Below are positions 1 to 7,988 of a stretch of DNA of 64,000 nucleotides, piece after piece (position 1 is the stretch's first letter; each line of letters starts with the position of its first letter). This DNA is from Natronobacterium texcoconense (lineage in GTDB: Archaea > Halobacteriota > Halobacteria > Halobacteriales > Natrialbaceae). The notes beneath the pieces are model-generated. The model worked only from the letters and a program-made list of their open reading frames with translations, was not told the DNA's origin and did no database searches. A program made the position numbers and the translations under genes. The stretch lies in the NCBI RefSeq assembly GCF_900104065.1, contig NZ_FNLC01000001.1, positions 1,302,001 through 1,366,000 of the forward strand, written 5' to 3'.

Positions 1-335
1 GGGATTTTGGCGTACCACTCGATGGTGTTCTGTGGTTTGTGATCGAGTTGGATACCGTCGTTGGTGAACTTCACCGGGTGATCGTCGTGAAGTTCGTCGG
101 CATCGTAACTGTCACCACAGAGTTGCGGGACGTACTGTTTGAGCGCGTTTTTGGCGTAGCCAGAGAGGTCGTATTCGACCACGACATCGTTTGTTGCTGA
201 CTTGGTGGTGCAGTCGGCGTCGAAGGCTGCCTGCAGTGCCTGCTGGTACGCCTTGCGGGTCTCACACAACTTGCGTTCTTTGTGCGTGTTGGGCTCGGCG
301 AGGTGCAACTCCAGCGTCTTCGTAACTGCAGACAT
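1..335 (-). CDS. tnpB: IS1341-type transposase TnpB, N-terminal part (leaves window)
   Basis: The minus strand reads from an ATG at 335 to the window edge in one open frame of 111 codons with no stop. The translation contains the stretches YDLSGYAKNALK, HPVKFTN and NTIEWYAKIP, which I recognise as the N-terminal part of haloarchaeal IS200/IS605-family TnpB (IS1341 type), an RNA-guided nuclease that accompanies these transposons. The RuvC catalytic residues would lie beyond the window. No TnpA gene is seen upstream, so it looks like a stand-alone tnpB. An in-frame ATG at 383 would add 16 residues. I prefer 335 because a GTATAT element sits about 33 bases upstream of it. Whether the gene is intact cannot be judged. 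Confidence 0.85.
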   Translation of the reverse strand, partial: MSAVTKTLELHLAEPNTHKERKLCETRKAYQQALQAAFDADCTTKSATNDVVVEYDLSGYAKNALKQYVPQLCGDSYDADELHDDHPVKFTNDGIQLDHKPQNTIEWYAKI

Positions 336-799
336 CCGTTCTGTGTCCTCACTACGCTCCGCGAAAGGATATACGTCAGCCATGCGGACTGAAAGTAAAC
401 GTGGGAAATCCAGGTATCGCCATGCTCGTATACTGGACGACCACTGCCTATCGCTCGATCTGCGCCTGAAGACGCAGGTATGCGCTAATAATCTTTATCA
501 CAGTCGTAGTTTCGAGGACCGGAACTGTTCGGTCTCGCATCGACCGATCACTCATCAGTATATTGCTCGAGTTGATCACACGTCACGAACGTATCAGAAT
601 ACGGATGCAGGAGGTCGAGGGTTCGAGTAGTGTACATCAACAATTATCGTGGTTTTCGAGCGACCGGTCGTTCTCGAAACTCGATTGGCCGTCTCCCATC
701 CCCCGGTTAATAAAATAGAAGTGGTTTTCACACAACTTTCCCGACAGTAACCAGCGCCAACTGCGAAAATTGTAATCGTAATCAGTCCCTAATAAGCAA

Positions 800-814
800 C
801 TCATAACTTATGAG
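800..814. repeat. Perfect palindrome CTCATAA-C-TTATGAG
   Basis: Seven-base arms around a single C, in AT-rich DNA 96 bases upstream of the ATG at 910 and 62 bases upstream of its TATA box. The form suits a dimeric regulator site, but no regulator is adjacent, so the role is unknown. Confidence 0.45.
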
Positions 815-875
815 AATCCGACGCAGCAAATACGAATTATAGATTGATCTTGTACTGGCCAGTTATGGGAAACGC

Positions 876-883
876 TTATATAC
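876..883 (+). promoter_or_regulatory. TATA box of the 910 gene
   Basis: TTATATAC is centred about 30 bases upstream of the ATG at 910. This is the usual archaeal spacing for a leaderless or nearly leaderless transcript. Confidence 0.6.
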
Positions 884-909
884 TTATTCCTCATACTATT
901 AGATAGATT

Positions 910-1125
910 ATGACTGGATATTACGACATCGTTCTCGGCCTCATCCCAGTCGCACTGATCGGGATCACTGCAGCCCTCCTGCTCGTAGGACTGTCGTTGA
1001 CGTCCGCAGTGCCGATCGGCGCATTCGTCGCCATGGGAATCATCGGCCACGCGATGTTCGTCAATACGCCAGCTGACGCCTCCGACGAGGCCCAGTCCGC
1101 ACGGCCGCCGATGAACGCGGACTAA
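910..1125 (+). CDS. Small two-helix membrane protein
   Basis: A 71-residue protein with two hydrophobic segments (about residues 7-27 and 32-51) followed by a short polar tail containing DASDEAQSA. It looks like one of the many short haloarchaeal membrane proteins of unknown role. The ATG at 910 is supported by a TATA box about 30 bases upstream and gives a short leader or none. It is a single gene, with the next gene nearly 200 bases downstream. No catalytic or binding motif is visible, so no function is proposed. Confidence 0.75.
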   Translation: MTGYYDIVLGLIPVALIGITAALLLVGLSLTSAVPIGAFVAMGIIGHAMFVNTPADASDEAQSARPPMNAD

Positions 1126-1318
1126 CTGCCGTCGCTATCCAGTCACCGCCGATTCGACGTTTTCTCGCTCGATTTCGGATGCAGTGATACCCGAACCACC
1201 TTCCGTACGGCAGACCGCGATCACCGGAGTGTGATCGCGGCCCGTTCTCCACCGATCCCATTTTAGTGTAGAGCGAACCGACCGTGGGTTCAAGCGTTTC
1301 CTACCCCTATGCTAGGAT

Positions 1319-2332
1319 ATGTCCCGCGCGGCCGAGCTCGCCGAGGTCCTCGAGACGGCCGATTCGCTCGCTATCGTCTGTCACGACAACCCCGATCCGG
1401 ACTGTCTCGCGAGTGCGCTGGCACTCGAGGCGATCGCGCTCGACCGAGGTCTCGAGGACGTCACCATCGCCTACGGCGGCGAGATCTCCCACCAGCAAAA
1501 CCGGGCGTTCGTCAACATGCTCTCGATCTCGCTCGAGCACGTTGCCGACGTCTCCCTCGACGACTACGACTGTATCGCGTTCGTCGATCACACTCGCTCC
1601 GGATCGAACACCGAAGTAGCAACATCCGTCGTCCCCGACATCGTCGTCGACCACCACCCCGACGATCCAGGTAACGTCACGTTCGGTGACGTCCGGACGG
1701 AGTACGGCGCGACGGCGACGATCTTCGTCGAGTACCTCGAGGAACTCGCGGTCGAGACGACGACGCGACTGGCCTCGGCGTTACTCTTTGCCTTGCACCG
1801 CGAGCGCCTCGACTTCGTCCGGGAGCCGACACGCCGAGAGTACGAGGCGGCACTGGCGCTCTATCCCGATGCCGACCTCGAGATCCTCGAACAGCTGTAC
1901 GGCAGCGCCTTCTCGCCGGGAACGCTGGATGCGATCGGGCGAGCGATCGCCACCCGAAAGCGTCGTGGCTCGTCGATGGTCGCGAGTGCAGGCAAGACGG
2001 CGGAGACGGACGCACTCCCGCAGGCTGCCGACTACCTGCTCAACCTCGAGGGAGTCGACACCGTGCTCGTCTACGGGATCGTCGACGACGCGATCCGGAT
2101 CAGCGGACGGTCGATCGATCCGCGAGTCCACATCGGCAACGCTCTCGTCGACGGATTCGACGAACTCGGTGACGTCGGCGGTCACCACGACATGGCCGGC
2201 GGCCGAATCGAACTCGGGTTGTTCGGGGACGAAGCGGACGACACCGAGGAACTCCTCTCGTTCGTCGACGGTCGACTCACGCGGCGGTTCTTCGACGCGC
2301 TCAATCTCGATGGCGAAGACGCCCAGCGATGA
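1319..2332 (+). CDS. DHH-family phosphoesterase (NrnA/RecJ-like)
   Basis: A 337-residue protein of the DHH superfamily, metal-dependent phosphoesterases acting on nanoRNA, pAp or single-stranded DNA ends. Motif I is HDNPDPD at residues 22-28, motif II VDH at 89-91 and the signature DHH at 111-113. The C-terminal DHHA1 domain ends in GGHHDMAGG at 287-295, which contributes to substrate binding. All metal ligands typical of the family are present. The ATG at 1319 fits the usual N-terminus, which begins just before motif I. Whether it is an oligoribonuclease, a pAp phosphatase or a regulator-type member cannot be decided here. It is probably a cytoplasmic single gene, with the DJ-1-like gene 45 bases downstream on the same strand. 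Confidence 0.9.
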   Translation: MSRAAELAEVLETADSLAIVCHDNPDPDCLASALALEAIALDRGLEDVTIAYGGEISHQQNRAFVNMLSISLEHVADVSLDDYDCIAFVDHTRSGSNTEVATSVVPDIVVDHHPDDPGNVTFGDVRTEYGATATIFVEYLEELAVETTTRLASALLFALHRERLDFVREPTRREYEAALALYPDADLEILEQLYGSAFSPGTLDAIGRAIATRKRRGSSMVASAGKTAETDALPQAADYLLNLEGVDTVLVYGIVDDAIRISGRSIDPRVHIGNALVDGFDELGDVGGHHDMAGGRIELGLFGDEADDTEELLSFVDGRLTRRFFDALNLDGEDAQR

Positions 2333-2377
2333 AAACGCAAGCTTGAGGTTTTCGGGCCGTTCGGCATAATACCGGAT

Positions 2378-3058
2378 ATGGCCGATTCACTGTTCGTCGT
2401 CAGCGAGGAAGGTTACTGGGGAGAGGAATGTGTCGAACCGCTCGAGACGCTGTCGGATGCGGGCGTCGACGTCACGGTCGCGACTCCCTCCGGCAACCCG
2501 CCGGAGATCGACGAGCGGTCGATCGATCCGGCGCAGGTCGGGGAGGAGACCGCCGAACACGTCCGGGAGGTCCACGAGACCGACGAGCGACTGAACGACC
2601 CCATCCCGACCGCGCAGGCTCACGCCGAAGACTACGACGCCGTCGTCTTCCCGGGTGGCCACGGCACCGAATGGGACGTCAACCAGGACAGTGACGCACG
2701 GCGACTGCTGCGAGAGACGGTCGAAGGCGAGGACGGGAAGGCGCTCGTCGTCTGTCACGCCGTCGGCATCCTCGCGTTCGCCCGCGACAGCCACGGGGCG
2801 TTTCTCGTCAACGGTCGCGACGTCACCGGCTTCCCGAACGCGTGGGAGGAAGACATCGTCGACGAGAACGACTGCATGCCGAGCGGCCGAAAACTTCCCT
2901 ACTGGGTCGAAGACGAGGTGAAAGTCGCCGGCGGCAACTGGGACGCCGAACTCGAGTCAGACACGAGTGTCACCGTCGACGGCGACCTGTTGACCGCCCG
3001 CGGTCCCGAGTCCTCGACGGCGGCGGCCGACCGGTTGCTCGAAGAGCTTGGGATCTGA
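2378..3058 (+). CDS. DJ-1/PfpI family protein (type 1 glutamine amidotransferase fold)
   Basis: 226 residues with the DJ-1/PfpI alpha/beta fold. An N-terminal strand and the WGEEC segment (residues 14-18) carry the usual acidic residue. GGHG lies at 93-96 and the nucleophile elbow CHAVG at 126-130, with Cys126 as the likely reactive cysteine and an adjacent His127. The arrangement is closest to the Hsp31/YajL-like branch, whose members act as glyoxalase III, deglycase-type or chaperone proteins in stress. It follows the DHH gene by 45 bases on the same strand and may be cotranscribed. The exact reaction is not determined by the sequence. Confidence 0.88.
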   Translation: MADSLFVVSEEGYWGEECVEPLETLSDAGVDVTVATPSGNPPEIDERSIDPAQVGEETAEHVREVHETDERLNDPIPTAQAHAEDYDAVVFPGGHGTEWDVNQDSDARRLLRETVEGEDGKALVVCHAVGILAFARDSHGAFLVNGRDVTGFPNAWEEDIVDENDCMPSGRKLPYWVEDEVKVAGGNWDAELESDTSVTVDGDLLTARGPESSTAAADRLLEELGI

Positions 3059-3144
3059 CCAGAGTGCCACGAAAGGGAGAGAGTCACTCTCTCGCGTAGG
3101 TTCTGGACCGAGTAAGTTATGCGCGTCGCTCCCTGAGAGCGCGT

Positions 3145-3312
3145 GTGGTCCCTGCCGAATCGAACACGCCCCAGCCGTTACAGAGTCGCAGTTATCGCAT
3201 CACCGTCGACGAGGGACGCGAATCGTTTTACGCGCTCAGTATCGAGGAGGCCGAACGCGAAGACGCGTGGCTCATGTCCGATACGGTGGTCGCACTCGAG
3301 AACATGCTGTGA
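3145..3312 (+). CDS. Small haloarchaeal hypothetical protein
   Basis: A frame from a GTG at 3145 to the TGA at 3312 gives about 55 residues containing YRITVDEGRE, YALSIEEAERED and the ending WLMSDTVVALENML. The pattern (a short beta-rich acidic protein ending in a SDT-V-L motif) is familiar from numerous tiny haloarchaeal proteins of unknown function. No ATG is available in frame, and the frame is closed upstream by a stop at 3097-3099, so GTG is the best start. No function can be assigned. It lies between the DJ-1-like gene and a convergent membrane protein gene. Confidence 0.6.
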   Translation: MVPAESNTPQPLQSRSYRITVDEGRESFYALSIEEAEREDAWLMSDTVVALENML

Positions 3313-3371
3313 CCGCGCTCCGTCAAGCACCGCTTCGAACGGAGAGTCGTCCGGACGGGCCCGACGCCCGA

Positions 3372-3590
3372 TCAGACGTTCGTCTGTCGACTCGTCCACC
3401 ACTCCTCGACGACGTGTGAGACGAGGTACACCGACAGGAACGCGCCGACGAATACCGTCCCAAGCCCGTAGCCGACGATGAGCGTGAGGGCCGCCCATCC
3501 GATGGGGCTGTCGGTCTCGCGGGCGGTCGCGTCGACGTAGACGGCGTACGCGCCGAGGAGTGGAATCAAGAGAGTCAGCACACCAAACAT
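3372..3590 (-). CDS. Small two-helix membrane protein
   Basis: 72 residues with hydrophobic segments at about residues 2-18 and 31-56, and a short C-terminal cytoplasmic tail containing VEEWWTSRQ. It starts at an ATG whose upstream DNA (3591-3620) is AT-rich and probably carries the promoter. It resembles small haloarchaeal membrane proteins of unknown role, and no motif suggests a function. It is convergent with the small gene ending at 3312. Confidence 0.7.
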   Translation of the reverse strand: MFGVLTLLIPLLGAYAVYVDATARETDSPIGWAALTLIVGYGLGTVFVGAFLSVYLVSHVVEEWWTSRQTNV

Positions 3591-3716
3591 ATTTTATTTC
3601 TAATTATTCTCTCCACGATAATCGTTCCGGTGAACAGCCGATGGCGTCAGAACGTCCCCAGCGACGAGTGACCCGTGAATCAGTCCCTTTTTACGGACTG
3701 CCGGGGAACGACCACT

Positions 3717-3923
3717 ATGAGCTTCGAGGAAGACGATCAGGTCGTCCTGAACGACGAACACAGCGAGTTCAACGGAGAAACCGGTACGATCACCCAGACG
3801 ATGGAATCGATGTTCGGCGACGTCACCTACACCGTCAGCTTCGAGGACGGCCAGGAAGCCGGCGTCCCCGAGGACGCACTCGAGGCGGCCGACGGCGACG
3901 CTGACGAAGCCGACGAAGAGTAA
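3717..3923 (+). CDS. Small SH3/KOW-like acidic protein
   Basis: 68 residues beginning MSFEEDDQVV. The core contains GETGTITQ and YTVSFEDGQEAGVPEDAL, a pattern of short beta strands typical of DUF1918/KOW-like small barrel proteins, followed by a strongly acidic tail (DGDADEADEE). The ATG at 3717 is chosen over an upstream in-frame GTG at 3675 because the MSFEEDD start suits the family and the barrel begins directly after it. It lies 49 bases upstream of the COG1325 RNA-binding gene on the same strand and may share a transcript. The function is unknown, and a nucleic-acid-binding role is only a guess. Confidence 0.75.
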   Translation: MSFEEDDQVVLNDEHSEFNGETGTITQTMESMFGDVTYTVSFEDGQEAGVPEDALEAADGDADEADEE

Positions 3924-3972
3924 CGAGTTACCGGCTCGACGGTATCGAGCCGCTATCGCTCCAGAGAGATAG

Positions 3973-4425
3973 ATGCCACAGATACCGCTTCACTACGTCG
4001 ACTTACGGACGTTCTGTTACGCCACCGAGGACGAGAAACGCGTCGAGGAGGCGCTGCGAACCTTCCTCCCGGACGGCGAGGACGACGAACCGTTCGAACT
4101 CGAGCGCGCCGAGAGCGAGGGCCACTACGGTGACCGGATTCTCGTCCTCTCGGCTCGCGTCGAGAACGCCGACGACGTCCGTCACGTCCTTTCACGACTC
4201 GCCGATCTCGAGGGGTTCGATCGCCTGATCGACGAACTCGACGACCGGGTCACCGAAAACACCGAACTATTCCTGCGTCTCGACAAGCAAGCCGCCTTCG
4301 AGGGCGACGTTCGTCTGGGCCAGGGGATCACTTTCCGCGGGAAAGTCGAGGCCTACCCCGCGAAGAAAGAGCAAGCCGTCGAGAACGCGGAAGAGGTTCT
4401 CGAGCGGTTGCGAGACGAGAAGTAG
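3973..4425 (+). CDS. RNA-binding protein of the COG1325 (exosome-associated) family
   Basis: 150 residues matching the archaeal COG1325/DUF54 family, predicted RNA-binding proteins associated with the exosome. Recognisable stretches are IPLHYVDLRTFCYATED at the N-terminus, ILVLSARVENADDVRHVL in the middle and LFLRLDKQAAFEGDVRL near the C-terminus. The usual length is about 140-150 residues and the frame is intact. The ATG at 3973 directly precedes the conserved first strand. Members are thought to bind RNA through an L5-like fold, but the biochemical role is poorly defined. The gene is convergent with the lipoprotein gene that ends at 4467. Confidence 0.85.
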   Translation: MPQIPLHYVDLRTFCYATEDEKRVEEALRTFLPDGEDDEPFELERAESEGHYGDRILVLSARVENADDVRHVLSRLADLEGFDRLIDELDDRVTENTELFLRLDKQAAFEGDVRLGQGITFRGKVEAYPAKKEQAVENAEEVLERLRDEK

Positions 4426-4466
4426 CCCTCGCGGGCAGGAAATTCGCCGACTCGTTTTCCAGTCGA

Positions 4467-5321
4467 TTACCCGAGACCCATCGAGCCGTCGATCCGTACG
4501 AACTGTCCATCGACCTCGAGTTCGGGATCGACGGCGACCGTCTCGAGTTCGGCGAGTAATTCGTCGGTGACGGACGCCTCGTCTTCGGCGACGAAGATCC
4601 AGGTCATATCCGTGCTCTCGAGACTCTCGCGCGTTCCACCCCACAGGAGGATCTCGTCTGCACTCACGTCCCCACCGGCGGGAGGGCCGTACTGTCCAAC
4701 TACCTCTATCCCGTCGGGAAGTCGGTCGAAGACGGCAGTAAACAGTGGCTCGGCCGCCTCGAGTCGAATGTCCCTGTCCAGTCGCGTGTCGATCGCGGCG
4801 GTCGCCGTCTCGTCACGCAAGTTCCAGAGGATCGCGTCCTCGCCGACCGCTAGCCCATCGGTAAAGAGGGTATATCCCTCGTAGGTCTCCGTTCGCTCGT
4901 ATTCGATTCCGTCCGTCGGGCCACCGGCTTCCCCCGAAAACGACGCGGCAGCATCGACGACTGCGTCCCGGTCGAAGTCGCCGAGGTGGATCTCGTGGCC
5001 GTCGTGGACGAGCGAACCGGTGATGTCGTCGTCGAACTCCTCGACGAACCCGATCGCCGGGGAGATAAACATGGAGGTGACGGTATCGACGTAATCGAAC
5101 CGACGGTTGCTCTCCGCTCGCTGTGGTTCGTCGGTGAGCCACCGGCGAAATTCGGGAACGGACTCCCAGTCGACGGATGGGGCTTCGGCTTCCGTCTCGT
5201 CAGTATTGCTGGCGGAGTCGTCAGTGGTTTCGTCGTCGCCTGTTTCGCTGAGGCAGCCAGCGAGACCGACAGTACCGGCGACGCTTGCGGCTAGAACACG
5301 TCTGCGTGTGGAGGACTGCAT
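4467..5321 (-). CDS. Tat-secreted lipoprotein, function unknown
   Basis: 284 residues starting MQSSTRRRVLAAS, a twin-arginine signal with a hydrophobic core and the lipobox LAGC, so the mature protein should be lipid-anchored on the outside of the membrane. A Thr/Asp/Glu-rich linker follows the cysteine. The rest is a soluble domain with two similar halves. The segments SLVHDGHEIHLGDFDRDAV and LWNLRDETATAAIDTRLD suggest a repeated alpha/beta unit. No catalytic motif is recognised. The frame stays open upstream of 5321, but the signal peptide fixes the start. It is divergent from the SPFH gene across a 140-base spacer. Confidence 0.8.
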   Translation of the reverse strand: MQSSTRRRVLAASVAGTVGLAGCLSETGDDETTDDSASNTDETEAEAPSVDWESVPEFRRWLTDEPQRAESNRRFDYVDTVTSMFISPAIGFVEEFDDDITGSLVHDGHEIHLGDFDRDAVVDAAASFSGEAGGPTDGIEYERTETYEGYTLFTDGLAVGEDAILWNLRDETATAAIDTRLDRDIRLEAAEPLFTAVFDRLPDGIEVVGQYGPPAGGDVSADEILLWGGTRESLESTDMTWIFVAEDEASVTDELLAELETVAVDPELEVDGQFVRIDGSMGLG

Positions 5322-5461
5322 ACTGATAGAATGTCGACAATCGTGAATAACGCTTCGCACTCCCCGTTCGTGAGACGGGTTCGACCGACTCGAGATCGAA
5401 CTACCCAGAACGGACAACAGCACGGCCAAGAGTTATTCGGCCGGAGGTCATAGGGTATGTG

Positions 5462-6610
5462 ATGGTGGAACACACACTCTTCGGTGCCGTCCCGCTGCAG
5501 GCCGACGTCGGCGATCCGTTGCTGTTCGTCGGCGCACTCGTCCTCGTGCTCGTCGTCGCGACGGTCTGGTCGATGGTCGAGATCGTCGACGCCTACGACA
5601 GGGGCGCGCTCACCGTCTTCGGCGAGTACCGCAAACTCCTCGAGCCCGGGCTGAACATCATCCCGCCGTTCGTCTCCCGGGTGTACACGTTCGACATGCG
5701 GACCCAGACGATCGACGTGCCGAGCCAGGAAGCGATCACGCGTGACAACTCCCCCGTGACCGCAGACGCCGTCGTCTACATCCGGGTGATGAACGCCAAA
5801 CGAGCGTTCCTCGAGGTCGACGACTACGAACGGGCGGTCTCGAATCTCGCCCAGACGACCCTGCGTGCGGTGATCGGCGATATGGAACTCGACGACACCC
5901 TCTCCCGCCGGGAGATGATCAACGAGCGGATCCGCCAGGAACTCGACGAACCCACCGACGAGTGGGGGATTCGCGTCGAGAGCGTCGAGGTCCGCGAAGT
6001 GACGCCGTCGCGTGACGTCAAGGGCGCGATGGAACAGCAGACCTCCGCCGAGCGGAAACGCCGTGCGATGATCCTCGAGGCACAGGGTGAACGCCGCAGT
6101 GCCGTCGAGAAAGCAGAAGGGTCGAAGCAGTCGAACATCATCCGCGCCCAGGGTGAGAAGCAGAGTCAGATCCTGGAAGCGCAGGGTGACGCCATCTCGA
6201 CCGTGCTTCGCGCTCGCTCGGCCGAATCGATGGGCGAACGCGCAGTCATCGACAAGGGGATGGACGCCCTGACCGAGATCGGACAGAGCGAGTCCACGAC
6301 CTTCGTCATGCCCCAGGAACTGACCTCGATGGTCGGTCGCTACGGTAAACACCTCTCGGGCAGCGACGTCGAAGAAGGGGACGGCCAGCTCGAGAGCCTC
6401 GAGTTCGACGACGAGACGCGCGAACTGATCGGTCTGGACGACATCGCCGAGATCATCGGCGAGATCGAAGACACCGAGATGGACGTCGAGGCGATGGAAC
6501 AGGAGGCCCAGGCGATCAAGGAGGGCGAAGACATGCCCGCGGAGGGTGGCGACGCCATCGACGTGGCAGAGACGCGCCAGGACGGTGGCTCGGACGGGAA
6601 CGAGTCCTGA
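5462..6610 (+). CDS. SPFH/Band 7 (stomatin/prohibitin-like) membrane protein
   Basis: 382 residues. A single N-terminal membrane segment (about residues 19-37) is followed by an SPFH domain recognisable from FGEYRKLLEPGLNIIPPF, DMRTQTIDVPSQEAIT and DNSPVTADAVVYIRV. A long charged helix then carries AERKRRAMILEAQGERRSAVE and repeated EAQG/RAQGEKQS units typical of stomatin-like proteins. A poorly conserved acidic tail ends the protein. Such proteins oligomerise into membrane scaffolds and often work with NfeD-type partners, but none is adjacent. The ATG at 5462 is preferred to the GTG directly before it. The frame downstream of its stop remains open for another 136 codons (see the 6611-7021 entry). 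Confidence 0.92.
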   Translation: MVEHTLFGAVPLQADVGDPLLFVGALVLVLVVATVWSMVEIVDAYDRGALTVFGEYRKLLEPGLNIIPPFVSRVYTFDMRTQTIDVPSQEAITRDNSPVTADAVVYIRVMNAKRAFLEVDDYERAVSNLAQTTLRAVIGDMELDDTLSRREMINERIRQELDEPTDEWGIRVESVEVREVTPSRDVKGAMEQQTSAERKRRAMILEAQGERRSAVEKAEGSKQSNIIRAQGEKQSQILEAQGDAISTVLRARSAESMGERAVIDKGMDALTEIGQSESTTFVMPQELTSMVGRYGKHLSGSDVEEGDGQLESLEFDDETRELIGLDDIAEIIGEIEDTEMDVEAMEQEAQAIKEGEDMPAEGGDAIDVAETRQDGGSDGNES

Positions 6611-7021
6611 CTGATCGGGCCGTTCGCGCGAACTGATTTTCACCCGACGAGTTACGGTCGCGGAACCGGTACTGGCCGTATAGCCTCGCGGAGAACCGGT
6701 GCGATCGTCGATCTCGTCGCGAACCTCGCGGCGTTCCTGGCAGCCATCAGATACGCTCGAACCGACGAGACAGCGCGGTCCCGAACCTGGTTCGCGGCCG
6801 GATTCTGCCAGGGAGTCCTCTCGCGTGCGGTCGCCGACCGGAAGATTCTCGAGACGGATCACCGTCTGCGGTGGCTCGGTGCGGCGGCGCTCGTGGGCGT
6901 CCTCGAGGGGATCAGCCCGATGGAATCGAATCGTGCTGCCCAGAGTGCAATCGCGGGCAACTCCCTCGGCGTGATCGTCTACCGGCTGTGGTACGGCGTC
7001 GTCCGGCCGTTGCCCGACTGA
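6611..7021 (+). pseudogene. Protein-like frame without a usable start codon
   Basis: Directly after the SPFH stop and in the same frame runs a 136-codon open frame ending in TGA at 7019-7021. Its translation looks like a real haloarchaeal protein: AIVDLVANLAAFLAAIRYAR is a hydrophobic helix, followed by SRTWFAAGFCQGVL, LRWLGAAALVGVLEGISP and a second hydrophobic stretch ending VIVYRLWYGVVRPLPD. No ATG, GTG or TTG occurs in frame before about position 6896, well inside the conserved-looking part. It is therefore a gene that lost its start codon, one using a non-standard start, or one made by readthrough of the preceding stop. I list it as a likely pseudogene. Its function is unknown. Confidence 0.5.
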
Positions 7022-7906
7022 CTACGATCGGTCGAGCAATCGATCGCAGCGCCGCAGAAGCGTCGTCACGTGGCCGCCGTCGGCGTCGACCTCGAGTCGT
7101 GCGTCCGGTATCGCGTCCGCCATCGCACGAGCCCCCTCGACCGGAACCGTCTCGTCGGCGTCGCCGTGCCAGAGACGGACCGGACGGTCGATCTCTGCGA
7201 GCGAGAAACCCCACTCCTGGCCGAAAAGCGCCGTCTCCGTGACGAATCCGTGGGTCGACGAGAGCGCCTCGAGAAAATCCTGTTTGAGAAGTTCGGCCGC
7301 CTCGTCGGAGATCGCAGTCTGCTCCTCGGCGGTCGTAAACCCCGAGAGGACGAACGACGGCGGGCGACGGGCAGCGGCCCACGCCTGAATTCGGAACAGT
7401 CCCCGTAGAACGGTCGGTGCGGTCGTCGCGAGGGTGCCGAGAACGCGATGCATCTGCGAGCGCGACGGCGAGAGCGTCGGCGGCGGCGTGGCAGAGACGA
7501 CGTCGACCTCGCCGACGAGATGTTCGTGGGTTGCCGCGAGCGCAAGCGCGTGGGGCCCGCCACCCGAGAAGCCAACGACGTCCGCCCGTGAGACGCCGGC
7601 GCTCTCGAGAACTGCTTCGACGAAAGTGCCGGTATCGGCCAGTGTTCTGTCCGATCGAGGCGTCGAGCGTCCGTATCCTGGCCGATCAGGAACGAGGAGG
7701 CGAACGTCCTGGGCTCGTGCGTGGCTCTCGAAGAGCCGACCGACGCGACGCGATCCGGGCGTCCCGTGGAAGAGAAGTACCGGTCGCCCGTCAGGGCTCC
7801 CGTATTCGGCGTACACGATCCGTCCGTCCTCGAACGGGACGGTTCGTTGCTCGCCGGACTTCCTGCGAGAATCGGGCGTCGATGGGACCGAACGGGGCTC
7901 CGTCAT
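7022..7906 (-). CDS. Alpha/beta-fold hydrolase
   Basis: 294 residues starting MTEPRSVPST. The alpha/beta hydrolase fold is shown by the oxyanion loop HGTPGS at residues 47-52, DRPGYGRS around 74-81, the nucleophile elbow GFSGGG with Ser114, the acid segment WHGDADETVP and a late GGHVTTL supplying the histidine. The cap region holds several hydrophobic helices. The substrate is not predictable; family members include esterases, haloperoxidase-like enzymes and epoxide hydrolases. The frame extends upstream to 8002, but this start is chosen because the extra residues are basic and unlike the family. Its stop is immediately adjacent to the startless frame on the other strand, and its start is divergent from an HTH-10 regulator. 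Confidence 0.85.
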   Translation of the reverse strand: MTEPRSVPSTPDSRRKSGEQRTVPFEDGRIVYAEYGSPDGRPVLLFHGTPGSRRVGRLFESHARAQDVRLLVPDRPGYGRSTPRSDRTLADTGTFVEAVLESAGVSRADVVGFSGGGPHALALAATHEHLVGEVDVVSATPPPTLSPSRSQMHRVLGTLATTAPTVLRGLFRIQAWAAARRPPSFVLSGFTTAEEQTAISDEAAELLKQDFLEALSSTHGFVTETALFGQEWGFSLAEIDRPVRLWHGDADETVPVEGARAMADAIPDARLEVDADGGHVTTLLRRCDRLLDRS

Positions 7907-7961
7907 GGGTTCGGATTTCCGTCGCGCTCGAGAGAGTCTTTTCCCGTACTGATACGGTTTT

Positions 7962-7967
7962 TTATAT
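7962..7967 (+). promoter_or_regulatory. TATA box of the HTH-10 regulator
   Basis: TTATAT within a T-rich run lies about 25 bases upstream of the GTG at 7989. This implies a leaderless transcript and decides between the two possible GTG starts, 7968 and 7989. Confidence 0.6.
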
Positions 7968-7988
7968 GTGGGGAGCGATCGCTCGAGC

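Larger units (their letters stand above)
384..909. other. Intergenic stretch, 526 bp, between tnpB and a small membrane protein
   Basis: No convincing coding frame was found on either strand. The region becomes AT-rich after about 700. It includes a perfect 15-base palindrome at 800-814 and the TATA box of the next gene at 876-883. The part closest to tnpB presumably carries the left end of the transposon, but no terminal repeat was recognised. Confidence 0.5.

Noticed and set aside
5291..6862. A 523-codon open frame on the minus strand across the SPFH gene
   Set aside because: It is the antisense shadow of the SPFH gene: the plus-strand product is a clear family member, and the antisense translation is rich in His, Arg and Asp without motifs.
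7968..7988. Upstream GTG at 7968 as start of the HTH-10 regulator
   Set aside because: It would lie directly on top of the TATA box, whereas the GTG at 7989 sits about 25 bases downstream of it.
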